This document shows, one piece after another, positions 17,363-24,802 of a stretch of 64,000 nt of DNA (its first letter is position 1; the number at the start of each line of letters is the position of its first letter). The notes under the pieces were generated by a model. It did not search any database. It was not told the origin of the DNA and saw only the letters and a list, made by a program, of their open reading frames with translations. This DNA is from CAVVFX01 sp963777595 (lineage in GTDB: Bacteria; Acidobacteriota; Terriglobia; Bryobacterales; Bryobacteraceae). Location of the stretch: NCBI GenBank assembly GCA_963777595.1, contig CAVZRE010000013.1, forward strand, positions 168,925-232,924, given 5' to 3'. The position numbers and the translations under genes are program-made.

Positions 17363-18349
17363 TCACTTCGCCAGCCCCGTGAGTCGAAAGTAAAGCTTCC
17401 AGTAAGCATCGAATTCGGTCTGCGACTGCAATCGATGGATCTGGCGCTCGCTTTCCAGGATGAATGGCTCAATTCCGAGGTGCTGGGACACTGCGCGGCG
17501 GACGTCGAGGAAGCGGACAAGCCCCTCAATCTTGCCACGCAAATAAGCGAAGCCGCAACCATGGCGCACGGCTAATCCTCCCCAGAGGGACTGGGCGACG
17601 ACAATTGGCCAAAACCAACGGTAGAGGAGCGACCGCGGGTAGTGGCGCGCGATCAGAAAAACCTGGTTACGGGCAATCAGCCTGACCACCGTGGGACTCC
17701 ACCGCCCGAACGTCGCGCTGCCATGGTGCCAGCAAATCGCCTGCGGAAAGTACCAGCCGGAAAGATGAGCCGACGCGCAGCGGAGCCCGAAATCGACATC
17801 CTCCAGGTACGAATCGAAGGTTTCAGCAAAGAGTCCGACAGAGCGAAAGACGGAGGCGTGGTAGATCACCGCTGTCGCGGAACAAAAGCGAATCCGCTCC
17901 GGCGCCGGCGAAGAGGAGGCAGGCCGGCCAGCCCCCGCACGCCACGAGCAGCCGCCGCGGCAGATCAGGTCATAGGAGCCATCCAGAATCTCTGGCGAGC
18001 CGGCCTGTAGAATTTTGCCGGTTGCAAACCCGTTCTCGGCTGCGCCGGCCCAGAGCGTCTCAAGCCACTGGCTGTCTAATTCGACGTCCGAATTAATCAG
18101 CGCAATACCGTCGCCTTGCGCCTCCTCGATCCCACGGTTCACGGCGGCCGCGAAACCTACGTTCCGGCGCATCGCGATCACCCGCGCCCCCATCTGGGCG
18201 GCAACCTCCGCAGCGTCATCGCTCGACCCGTTATCGACTACGATGATCTCCAGCGGTTCGACCGTTTGCCGGCCGATCGAAATAAGCAACTGGCGCAAGA
18301 GTCCAGCGCCATTGTGCACCGGGATCACGATCGACACGCGCCCCTTCAC
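17363..18349 (-). CDS. Glycosyltransferase family 2
   Basis: A 328-residue GT2 enzyme: RVSIVIPVHNGAGLLRQLL at the N-terminus, IIVVDNGSSDDAAE, the nucleotide-sugar/metal site IALINSDVELDS, and SVGLFAETFDSYLEDVDFGLR as acceptor-side motif. The C-terminal region has an amphipathic and hydrophobic segment (LYRWFWPIVVAQSLWGGLAV), consistent with peripheral membrane attachment. The start is GTG at 18349, whose bases overlap the TGA of the upstream glycosyltransferase (GTGA), showing tight coupling. Donor and acceptor are unknown; the neighbours suggest assembly of an exopolysaccharide, O-antigen or glycolipid. Confidence 0.87.
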   Translation of the reverse strand: MKGRVSIVIPVHNGAGLLRQLLISIGRQTVEPLEIIVVDNGSSDDAAEVAAQMGARVIAMRRNVGFAAAVNRGIEEAQGDGIALINSDVELDSQWLETLWAGAAENGFATGKILQAGSPEILDGSYDLICRGGCSWRAGAGRPASSSPAPERIRFCSATAVIYHASVFRSVGLFAETFDSYLEDVDFGLRCASAHLSGWYFPQAICWHHGSATFGRWSPTVVRLIARNQVFLIARHYPRSLLYRWFWPIVVAQSLWGGLAVRHGCGFAYLRGKIEGLVRFLDVRRAVSQHLGIEPFILESERQIHRLQSQTEFDAYWKLYFRLTGLAK

Positions 18350-19029
18350 GGCCGTCGAACCCCGAACCTTTTACGGACGAGGAAAAGGAGGTTCTGTAAG
18401 CCGTCGCGATATGGATTCAGTTTGGTTTCACCCAGGCGTGTGCTGTAAATAATAGAGATCTCGCCAAACCGCGAATTGGCGACGCGCAACGCTTCGATCT
18501 TGATCTCCTCGGAGAATGCCATACCGTCGGATTCGAGTTGCATTTTATCGAGCAGCTTACGGCGGAAAACCCACATCCCCGATTGCGAATCCCGCACCCA
18601 CTTAAAGAACAATATCGACATAGCGCACGAGAGCAGAATATTGCCGATCTTGTGTTTGAAGCTCATGCCCCTGGGATCGCGCACCGGAAATCGGGAAGCA
18701 TTCAGGAAGTCGACGTCCAGATGCAGGAATGCTTCGAGCAAATACGAGATGCCGCTTACGGGATAAGTGTGATCGCCGTCGAGCGTGACAATGATGTCGC
18801 CGGTGGCGCAGGCGAAGCCACGTTTATAGGCTCGGCCATAGCCTGCAACCGGCTCGTGAACCACTTTGGCGCCGGACGCGCGTGCAACGTCGGCCGTGCG
18901 GTCGGTCGAGTTGTTGTCTACCACAATCACTTCGTCGACAAAATCCGGGATTTCGCCTAAGACATGACCAATGGCCTTCTCTTCGTTCAGACATGGAATG
19001 ATAGCGGTAATCGACTGGCCTTTGTACAC
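18346..19029 (-). CDS. Polyprenyl-phosphate-type glycosyltransferase family 2 (DPM1-like)
   Basis: A short 227-residue GT2 domain with ITAIIPCLNEEKAI, VIVVDNNSTDRTADVA, GYGRAYKRGF, and TLDGDHTYP as the D-x-D-type site. This matches the dolichol/undecaprenyl-phosphate mannose or glucose synthase-like branch, which charges a lipid carrier with one sugar. It lacks the C-terminal membrane helices that some homologues have, although LLSCAMSILFF is hydrophobic. The start is GTG at 19029; only 22 bases separate it from the divergent gene at 19052. It is the promoter-proximal gene of the leftward glycan run. Confidence 0.85.
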   Translation of the reverse strand: MYKGQSITAIIPCLNEEKAIGHVLGEIPDFVDEVIVVDNNSTDRTADVARASGAKVVHEPVAGYGRAYKRGFACATGDIIVTLDGDHTYPVSGISYLLEAFLHLDVDFLNASRFPVRDPRGMSFKHKIGNILLSCAMSILFFKWVRDSQSGMWVFRRKLLDKMQLESDGMAFSEEIKIEALRVANSRFGEISIIYSTRLGETKLNPYRDGLQNLLFLVRKRFGVRRP

Positions 19030-19051
19030 GTTGGATATTATGGTGATTGTA

Positions 19052-19627
19052 ATGAATCTACAACCGAGTACCCGTTGGCTTGCGCCGCTCCTCGTTGCGA
19101 CATATCTTATTTCAACACTGGCGGCTGGCGGCGTACGCGCGGCCTCTCTCGCCGAAGTGAAATCAGTTTACCTGTTTCCGATGTCGAATGGTCTCGACCA
19201 GTATCTCGCAAATCGGCTCACGCGCGATCATGTCTTTCAAGTAGTGACAGATCCGAAAGTAGCCGACGCGGTGATCACCGATAAGTTGGGGCAGGGTTTC
19301 GAGAGCGAGCTACTGAAGGTGCGGCCCGATCTCAAGCCGGTTCCACCGAAGAAGGAGATCGCCGACAAAGATAAAAAGGACGACGATAAGGATAAAAAAG
19401 AAGATAAACCGGTCGAAGACATGACTCCACCGATTAATACTTTCCGCACGGCTCAAGGTACGATTTTCATTGTGCAGGCGCGGACCCAGATGGTAGTCTG
19501 GTCGACCTACCAGCGGCCACCCAACCACTCACCGAAAGAGATGGAGAGGACGGCAGAAAAGATCGCCAGTCTCCTGGAGAAGGATATCGCGCCGCCGGTC
19601 GCGGTTGTGCCGTCCGTCAAAAAATGA
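19052..19627 (+). CDS. Exported protein with charged Lys/Asp linker, function unknown
   Basis: I do not recognise a named family. From the ATG at 19052 the 191-residue product has a signal peptide (RWLAPLLVATYLISTLAAGG, cleavage near VRAAS). A globular segment follows (VKSVYLFPMSNGLDQYLANR, FQVVTDPKVADAVITDK), then a strikingly charged linker around residues 100-122 (alternating DKDKKDDDKDKKED), and a second segment resembling the strand TIFIVQARTQMVVWSTY and a helix near the end. The frame is open upstream to 18971, but that part overlaps the divergent glycosyltransferase. With only 22 bases between the two starts, its promoter must lie within that gene. A periplasmic role is inferred only from the signal peptide. 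Confidence 0.65.
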   Translation: MNLQPSTRWLAPLLVATYLISTLAAGGVRAASLAEVKSVYLFPMSNGLDQYLANRLTRDHVFQVVTDPKVADAVITDKLGQGFESELLKVRPDLKPVPPKKEIADKDKKDDDKDKKEDKPVEDMTPPINTFRTAQGTIFIVQARTQMVVWSTYQRPPNHSPKEMERTAEKIASLLEKDIAPPVAVVPSVKK

Positions 19628-19804
19628 GCCGCAAGCCGGCTCCCTTACTGGGGCGCGGCGTTATACGTGCGGGGCACGGGCGGTAAGTAGCGGAAAGTTA
19701 CGGTATCCGAGTACAAAGCTGCCCGCACAGGTGACGGGTCAATGCGTACGTTTTGAGTTGGGCCTAACGCCGTGCCGCGACGTCTGAGCGAAAAGCAGCA
19801 TTTT
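19628..19804. other. Short gene-free stretch left of the insertion sequence
   Basis: No complete gene. On the minus strand, about 19645-19755 reads as a plausible protein end (SDTVTFRYLPPVPRTYNAA, then a stop), which may be the leftover 3' end of a gene cut by the insertion sequence. No matching 5' part is visible on the far side of the element, so this stays a suggestion. Confidence 0.3.
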
Positions 19805-19839
19805 CTCATTGAAGAATGAGCCTGGAGGAGCGGTCCGCC
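19805..19839 (+). repeat. Left terminal inverted repeat of the insertion sequence
   Basis: The hairpin CTCATT-GAAG-AATGAG (19805-19820) runs into CCTGGAGGAGCGGTCCGCC (19821-19839). Bases 19816-19839 are the exact reverse complement of 21481-21504. Confidence 0.8.
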
Positions 19840-20231
19840 GCCGGGTCTCCTTTCTTTTTGTGTTACAAACTTTCGACCGGCTCCCAGGCCGACCAACGGG
19901 AGGCCGCGCTGAGCCGCAAAGCGGCTTTGCATTAGCCCCCTTTCCCTTGTCATAGTCAGGTCTTCGGAACGGCCCGCAGCGGTCAAGGGCGCGCGGTTTG
20001 TGCGCGGCGGAGGAGAATCTTTTCTGGTTTTGAAAAGATTCTCTGTAGCGCACCCTTGAGGGCGAGGACCGTTCTGGAACATCGCACAGAAGGGAAAGGG
20101 GGCGGGGGTCTCAGGGGATCTCCCCTGGCGGGGTCCGGGGCAGCGCCCCGCATACCTTGCTACCGCGCGCGTTTTTTGCGCGCGGCATAAGATAATCACT
20201 GCGCCGCTGCGTTCGACCTGTCCCTTGCCGG
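19840..20231. other. Gene-free, hairpin-rich tail of the insertion sequence
   Basis: No coding frame is convincing here. Three perfect hairpins are readable: AGCCGC/GCGGCT at 19912-19926; a 12-bp stem GAGAATCTTTTC/GAAAAGATTCTC with a 7-base loop at 20013-20043; and an 8-bp stem CCGCGCGC/GCGCGCGG with a T-rich loop at 20163-20185. A GGGGC/GCCCC stem lies near 20137-20151. This amount of structure beside the transposase gene could reflect termination, a structured RNA or simply IS-end architecture. Confidence 0.5.
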
Positions 20232-21470
20232 TCAGGCGGTCCTCCTCTGCTGAATACCGTTGAATAGCTTTTGCTTGGCCTTCTGCATTTCCTGCGCAGC
20301 CACCGTATCGCTCATGGCGCGCGCCTGCGCTTCGAGCTTCTCGACCGTGATCCCCTCCTTAAGGTGCCTGGCTAGGTCCGGCAGTTGCCGCAAGCTCTCC
20401 CATGGCGTCGCGTACCATCGATATATCCTCTTTTCCTTTCCTTTAGCGTTAATCACACGCTCCGGTACGCCGCACGGCCGGTGATAGTTTAGGTATTCGT
20501 TGAAGTGCTTTTCATAGAAGGTTTCTATCGCAGCCGCATGCGGCGCGGCGATGTGTGTGTAGCCCATGTGCTTCCTCACTACCGCTCCGTTCTTGGCCTC
20601 CGCCAACCCGTTGTCGTTGGAGTGCCGCGGCCGCGATTTGGTCTGCTCGATCAGCAGCTTGTTTAGCAGTTCGGCTACCCGATGGTTAATGAATTCGCTG
20701 CCGTTGTCCGAATGAAACCCTAATATCCGAAATGGAAACTGTTCCAGCATCGCGATCAACACCGGAAGCAGATAGGCTTCGCTGATCTGCGCGGCGGCGC
20801 CCACCACCTCCCATTGCGTGACCTCATCTACCGCGTTAATGTGATACACCCCCTTGTTCCCCTCCCGGTCTCCCTGATGCACTGTGTCCACTCTCAGATA
20901 TCCCGGTCGGCCGTTTGGCTCCGGCCGTCGCCGCTCGCCGATCGAAACAGCCGTGGGCCGTGTCGGCTGATAAGTAATCAGCCGTTGCCGGTATTGGGCA
21001 CTGGCCCGCAACCGATACAAGTGCGCCACCGATATCTCCGCCAAACGGCTGAATTTCGACTCCCCGAAATCGTGGCACGCCCGATACAGAAGCTTCTGCG
21101 TGGCCGGCCCGCTCAAGCAGTTGTGAGCCTCATCCACCGCTGCCAGTAACTCCACATCCTCTCGCGTGTACCGCCGCGTAAAGCTGCGTCGTCGATAGCT
21201 CTTCGCCCTTACTTGCTCGCCACTCAGATAAAGCGTAATCAGCCGTGTCACCTGCGCTCGGCTCAATCCAGTCATCTTCTCCACATAGCGCCTCACCAGT
21301 CCCCGGCCGCTCCGCTTCAATTCCTGGTACCGCTGCCCGCGCAAGGCTCGGTTTATCCACTCGTATACCTCTTCGCGATTCCCTCCCTTGAATCCGACTT
21401 CCTCGCTAGCCTCCAAAAACGCCTGGATCTCCTCCAGGCTCAAGCTTCCTACTTCCATGCTGACGATCAA
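20232..21470 (-). CDS. DDE (rve-type) transposase
   Basis: A 412-residue transposase. The N-terminal 100 residues are a helix-turn-helix region (EKMTGLSRAQVTRLITLYL). The integrase core carries the acidic triad D195 (YLRVDTVHQGD), D255 (GFHSDNGSEF) and E291 (DNGLAEAKNG), with the classical 35-residue D-to-E spacing, so catalysis looks possible. The frame is intact, unlike several neighbouring genes. Starts at 21470 or at 21458 (ATG, MEVGSL) are both possible. The family is near IS481/IS3-like rve transposases, but I cannot fix it. The gene is read leftward from just inside the right inverted repeat. Confidence 0.88.
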   Translation of the reverse strand: MIVSMEVGSLSLEEIQAFLEASEEVGFKGGNREEVYEWINRALRGQRYQELKRSGRGLVRRYVEKMTGLSRAQVTRLITLYLSGEQVRAKSYRRRSFTRRYTREDVELLAAVDEAHNCLSGPATQKLLYRACHDFGESKFSRLAEISVAHLYRLRASAQYRQRLITYQPTRPTAVSIGERRRPEPNGRPGYLRVDTVHQGDREGNKGVYHINAVDEVTQWEVVGAAAQISEAYLLPVLIAMLEQFPFRILGFHSDNGSEFINHRVAELLNKLLIEQTKSRPRHSNDNGLAEAKNGAVVRKHMGYTHIAAPHAAAIETFYEKHFNEYLNYHRPCGVPERVINAKGKEKRIYRWYATPWESLRQLPDLARHLKEGITVEKLEAQARAMSDTVAAQEMQKAKQKLFNGIQQRRTA

Positions 21471-21480
21471 TTCCCAGCAT

Positions 21481-21549
21481 GGCGGACCGCTCCTCCAGGC
21501 TCATCTTGTATGAGAAACGAACTCTCGCTCCAGGCTCATCTTGTATGAG
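21481..21549 (-). repeat. Right inverted repeat, present in two tandem copies
   Basis: The inner copy (21481-21514) is the full repeat including the hairpin CTCATCTTGTATGAG (21500-21514). A second, shorter copy including CTCCAGG and the same hairpin lies 35 bases further out (hairpin 21535-21549). The outer copy matches the inner one over about 22 bases. Confidence 0.75.
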
Positions 21550-21625
21550 ACAAGACTAAAGCTACCCGGCTTTTGGCCGGTCGTGCTACACTACTAGTTT
21601 CGTCCGTTGGGATCCGTCCGCCGGT

Positions 21626-21652
21626 TTGACTCTGCAGGGCAATCCGTACAAA
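21626..21652 (+). promoter_or_regulatory. Candidate promoter of the tRNA-Tyr/tuf cluster
   Basis: TTGACT (21626-21631), a 15-base spacer and TACAAA (21647-21652) lie 27 bases before tRNA-Tyr. The spacer is short for sigma-70, so this is tentative. If right, the promoter lies only about 75 bases from the insertion sequence. Confidence 0.35.
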
Positions 21653-21678
21653 AGTTTACCAAGGGATTCGCGGATTCT

Positions 21679-21764
21679 GGACAGGTGGGTGAGTGGTTAA
21701 AACCGACAGACTGTAAATCTGTTGCCCCCGGGCTACGGAGGTTCGAATCCTCCCCTGTCCACCA
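21679..21764 (+). tRNA. tRNA-Tyr (GTA)
   Basis: Acceptor GGACAGG (21679-21685) pairs with CCTGTCC (21754-21760), followed by A and an encoded CCA. The anticodon GTA is at 21713-21715 in the loop of GACTGTAAATC. A long variable arm (TTGCCCCCGGGCTACGG region) and a GTTCGAATC T-loop are present, as expected for a class II tRNA-Tyr. Confidence 0.95.
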
Positions 21765-21818
21765 GTTTTTGCAGTCTAAATAGGCCGCGACCCGATGGGA
21801 GCGGTTGTTCACATTCGG

Positions 21819-21894
<76 letters not shown>

Positions 21895-21914
21895 TTATTT
21901 TCCTGGAATCTGAA

Positions 21915-23103
21915 ATGGCAAAAGAAAAATTTGATCGCAGTAAGCCGCACATCAATATCGGAACGATCGGACATATCGATCACGGCAAGACAACTCTGAC
22001 GGCGGCCATTACGAAGACACTGGCGAAGCACAATCCGAAGGTCAAGTTCCGTTCCTTCGATTCGATCGACAACGCGCCGGAAGAAAAGGCGCGCGGTATA
22101 ACGATCGCCGTGGCGCACGTCGAGTATGAAACGGCTAAGCGTCATTACGCTCACGTCGATTGCCCCGGCCACGCCGATTACATCAAAAACATGATCACCG
22201 GCGCCGCCCAGATGGATGGCGCGATCCTGGTGGTCGCGGCTACCGACGGCCCGATGCCCCAGACGCGCGAGCACATCTTGCTGGCTCGCCAGGTAGGTGT
22301 GCCGTTCATCGTAGTCGCCATGAACAAAGTTGACATGGTGGACGATCCGGAACTGCTGGATCTGGTGGAACTCGAAGTTCGCGAACTGTTGACCAGCTAT
22401 CAATTCCCCGGTGACGATCTCCCGGTGGTCCGAGTATCGGCGCTCGGCGCTCTGAACGGCGAACCGCAGTGGGAAAAGACGGTCGACGAACTGATGGAGA
22501 AGGTCGACACGTATATTCCGATGCCGGAGCGCGTGATCGACAAGCCGTTCCTGATGCCGATCGAAGATATCTTCTCGATCCAGGGCCGCGGAACGGTGGT
22601 GACGGGCCGAATTGAACAGCGGAATCTGTAAGGTTGGCGAGGAAATGGAAATCGTCGGCTTCAAGGATACGCGCAAGACCGTTGTCACGGGCGTCGAAAT
22701 GTTCAAGAAATTGCTGGACGAAGGTCGCGCGGGCGACAACGTCGGGCTACTGCTGCGCGGTATTGAAAAGGACGATGTGGAGCGCGGTCAGGTGATCGCG
22801 AAGCCGGGTTCGATCAAGCCGCATACAAAGTTTAAGGGCGAAGTCTACATCCTGTCGAAGGAAGAGGGCGGACGTCACACCCCGTTCTTCAAGGGCTACC
22901 GTCCGCAGTTCTACTTCCGCACGACGGACGTAACGGGTGTGGCGCAGTTGCCGGAAGGCACAGAGATGGTGATGCCTGGCGACAACGTCAGCCTGAACGT
23001 CGAACTGATTACGCCCATCGCCATGGACAAAGGTTTGCGCTTCGCTATTCGCGAAGGGGGACGCACCGTCGGCGCCGGCACGGTAACCGAGATTTTGGAC
23101 TAG
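21915..23103 (+). CDS. tuf: Elongation factor Tu, split by a one-base insertion
   Basis: EF-Tu delivers aminoacyl-tRNA to the ribosome. The G domain is complete: GHIDHGKTT (P-loop; Ile replaces the usual Val), the switch region RGITIAVAHVEYE, DCPGH, and NKVD. Domains 2 and 3 follow (GRGTVVTGRIE, then GICKVGEEMEIVGF to the end at 23103). Around 22618 the DNA reads GAACAGCGGA where GAACGCGGA would keep the frame, so one extra base moves the reading frame and creates a stop after RIEQRNL. The second half is perfectly conserved in the new frame. Because EF-Tu is essential, a base-call error is far likelier than a real mutation unless another copy exists elsewhere. Confidence 0.93.
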
Positions 23104-23115
23104 AAGAGGTAAGAA

Positions 23116-23268
23116 ATGCCGAGAGAGATTATCACGTTTCAGTGCACCGAGTGCAAGAATCGAAATTATTCAAAGACCAAGAATAAAAAAACCACCACCG
23201 AGCGGATTGAACTCAAAAAGTTTTGTCCCTTTTGCCGGAAGCACCGGGCACACCGCGAAACCAAGTAA
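23116..23268 (+). CDS. rpmG: 50S ribosomal protein L33
   Basis: A 50-residue protein, MPREIITFQCTECKNRNY..., ending CPFCRKHRAHRETK. The two C-x-x-C pairs (CTEC and CPFC) make this the zinc-binding form of L33. It has a GAGGT ribosome-binding site just upstream and lies 12 bases after tuf, the usual tuf-rpmG-tRNA-Trp-secE order. Confidence 0.95.
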   Translation: MPREIITFQCTECKNRNYSKTKNKKTTTERIELKKFCPFCRKHRAHRETK

Positions 23269-23314
23269 CGCGGTACACTAAAAACGGGCTTTGCCTTGAA
23301 TTTTTATACGCAAT

Positions 23315-23389
23315 AGGGGCGTAGGTTTAACGGTAGACCAGCGGTCTCCAAAACCGCGAGTGGGGGTTCGAATCCCTCCGCCCCTGCCA
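23315..23389 (+). tRNA. tRNA-Trp (CCA)
   Basis: A 75-base tRNA with acceptor AGGGGCG/CGCCCCT, anticodon CCA at 23348-23350 (GTCTCCAAAAC), T-loop GGTTCGAATCC and an encoded CCA end. Located between rpmG and secE, as in many bacteria. Confidence 0.95.
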
Positions 23390-23454
23390 TTTAAATGGCG
23401 AAAGGTGATTTCCTTCCTCGGGATTTTACCCTGGGAAGGTTAATTGGAAGATTT

Positions 23455-23683
23455 ATGGCGGGTGAATTAGAAGCTGTAAAGGCGTGGCCCAAGGCCACTA
23501 AAGATTATATTGACGAGCTTAAGCTCGAAATGCGGCGTGTCACGTGGCCGACCCGTAAACAGGTGGAAGCGACTACCACGGTCGTGATCATCTGCGTGTT
23601 TGCTTTTGCAGCGTACTTTAAAATCGTTGACACGATTATTCGAGGACACCGTTTCAAAAGCCATTCAAGCGCTCTCCAAGTAA
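23455..23683 (+). CDS. secE: Preprotein translocase subunit SecE, one-base frameshift near the end
   Basis: SecE is the small essential clamp of the SecYEG channel. The product has the amphipathic helix LKLEMRRVTWPTRKQV, the universal core, and then one membrane helix (TTTVVIICVFAFAAYFKIVD). After DTII at 23640 an extra C (23641) shifts the frame; skipping it gives EDTVSKAIQALSK and a stop at 23681-23683, the normal SecE ending. Without that correction the frame runs to 23925 through nusG. I prefer the ATG at 23455, which has GGAAG just upstream, over the ATG at 23395, which lies five bases from the tRNA end and adds about 20 atypical residues. Confidence 0.85.
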
Positions 23684-23696
23684 GCAGGCAAAGTAA

Positions 23697-24341
23697 ATGT
23701 CCCCCTCAAATCAGGAAGATCCCGAGGATCAATACACAGAACCCAGCGGCCCAGCGCCGCGACCGGGGAGACAGAACATGTGTCCAGCGAAGCCCGCCGC
23801 GCCGGCCTCGAACATGCACTGGTATATCGTCCACACTTATTCAGGTTTCGAGAATAAGGTGGCTGAATCCTTGCGGACCCGTTCGGAAGCCTTTGGCTTC
23901 TCCCATCGTATCGGCCAGATTCTGATCCCCACCGAAGAAGTGGTCGAATTGCGTAACGGCAAGAAAGTCACCAGCAAGCGATTGGTTTATCCGGGATACG
24001 TGCTGGTCGAGATGGAGATGGATGACGATCTGTGGCACGCCGTCAAGGCGACGCCGAGGGTGACAGGATTCCTGGGAGGAGGCAACGTACCTACCCCCTT
24101 GACCGCCGACGAGGTCAATCAAATCCTGTACCGCCAGCAGACATCGGCGGAGAGACCACGGCCCAAGCTCTCGTTCGAGAAGAACGAGACGGTCCGGATC
24201 ATCGAAGGGCCATTCACCAATTTCCAAGGGAAAGTGGACGAGGTCAACACCGAGCGCGGCACTTTGCGCGTCATGGTGACCATTTTCGGACGCTCCACCC
24301 CGGTAGAGCTCGAATTCCTACAAGTAGAGAAGACGCAATAG
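23697..24341 (+). CDS. nusG: Transcription termination/antitermination protein NusG
   Basis: NusG couples RNA polymerase with Rho or the ribosome. The 214-residue protein has an atypical N-terminal extension of about 38 residues (Pro/Glu-rich, ending PAKPAAPASN), then the NGN domain beginning MHWYIVHTYSGFENKVAESL with LVYPGYVLVEMEM, and the C-terminal KOW domain (NETVRIIEGPFTNFQGKVDE). The start ATG is at 23697, but an ATG at 23817 would give the standard form without the extension. It follows secE by 13 bases and precedes rplK by three. Confidence 0.95.
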   Translation: MSPSNQEDPEDQYTEPSGPAPRPGRQNMCPAKPAAPASNMHWYIVHTYSGFENKVAESLRTRSEAFGFSHRIGQILIPTEEVVELRNGKKVTSKRLVYPGYVLVEMEMDDDLWHAVKATPRVTGFLGGGNVPTPLTADEVNQILYRQQTSAERPRPKLSFEKNETVRIIEGPFTNFQGKVDEVNTERGTLRVMVTIFGRSTPVELEFLQVEKTQ

Positions 24342-24344
24342 CAT

Positions 24345-24773
24345 ATGGCGAAGAAGGTTACTGGACAGGTTAAGTTGCAGATTCCGGCCGGCAAAGCGAC
24401 GCCGGCGCCCCCCGTGGGTACCGCCCTCGGTCCTCAGGGCGTGAACATCATGGATTTCTGCAAGTCGTTTAACGCGAAGACATCGGCTAAGGACCAGGAA
24501 GGTTTGATCATTCCCGTAGTGATCACCATCTACTCGGACCGGTCGTTTACTTTCATCACCAAGACTCCGCCGGTGCCGGTGCTGATCAAGCGCGCGGTCA
24601 ACCTGGCGAAGGGTTCGCCTGAGCCCCACAAGACCAAGGTCGGCAAAATCACCGCCAAGCAGGTGGAAGAGATCGCCAAAATCAAGATGCCGGATCTCAA
24701 CTGCTTCGACATCGAAGCCGCCATCCGCTCGGTCAAAGGCACCGCCCGCAGCATGGGCGTCGACGTCGTTTAG
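24345..24773 (+). CDS. rplK: 50S ribosomal protein L11
   Basis: A 142-residue L11 with the standard N-terminal domain (VKLQIPAGKATPAPPVGTAL, GPQGVNIMDFCKSFNAKT) and the C-terminal 23S-rRNA-binding domain (PPVPVLIKRAV, GSPEPHKTKVGKITAKQVEEI). It stalks the GTPase centre where EF-Tu and EF-G act. The start is three bases after the nusG stop. In most bacteria rplA, rplJ and rplL follow, but here a hairpin follows the stop and the next gene is convergent. Confidence 0.96.
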   Translation: MAKKVTGQVKLQIPAGKATPAPPVGTALGPQGVNIMDFCKSFNAKTSAKDQEGLIIPVVITIYSDRSFTFITKTPPVPVLIKRAVNLAKGSPEPHKTKVGKITAKQVEEIAKIKMPDLNCFDIEAAIRSVKGTARSMGVDVV

Positions 24774-24774
24774 C

Positions 24775-24802
24775 GCAGGCCTTCGCCTGCTCTCTTCAAT
24801 TT
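24775..24802. terminator. Hairpin terminator after rplK
   Basis: GCAGGC (24775-24780), loop CTTC, GCCTGC (24785-24790), followed by the pyrimidine-rich TCTCTTCAATTT. It lies between rplK and the convergent aldolase gene and could stop transcription from both sides. Confidence 0.55.

Larger units (their letters stand above)
19805..21549 (-). mobile_element. Insertion sequence with DDE transposase and palindromic inverted ends
   Basis: About 1.75 kb. The left end (19805-19839) and the right end (21481-21514, read on the other strand) share a perfect 24-base inverted repeat starting ATGAGCCTGGAGG. At both ends the outermost bases form a small hairpin (CTCATTGAAGAATGAG on the left, CTCATACAAGATGAG on the right strand). 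The right end is present twice, 35 bases apart (second hairpin 21535-21549). One leftward DDE transposase fills 20232-21470; the 390 bases between its stop and the left end carry no gene. I see no clear target-site duplication. The IS family is not certain. Confidence 0.8.

Noticed and set aside
19645..20199. Leftward 184-residue reading frame across the insertion-sequence tail
   Set aside because: Composition is Arg/Pro-rich shadow sequence over structured, GC-rich DNA, with no motif except the last 33 residues noted separately.
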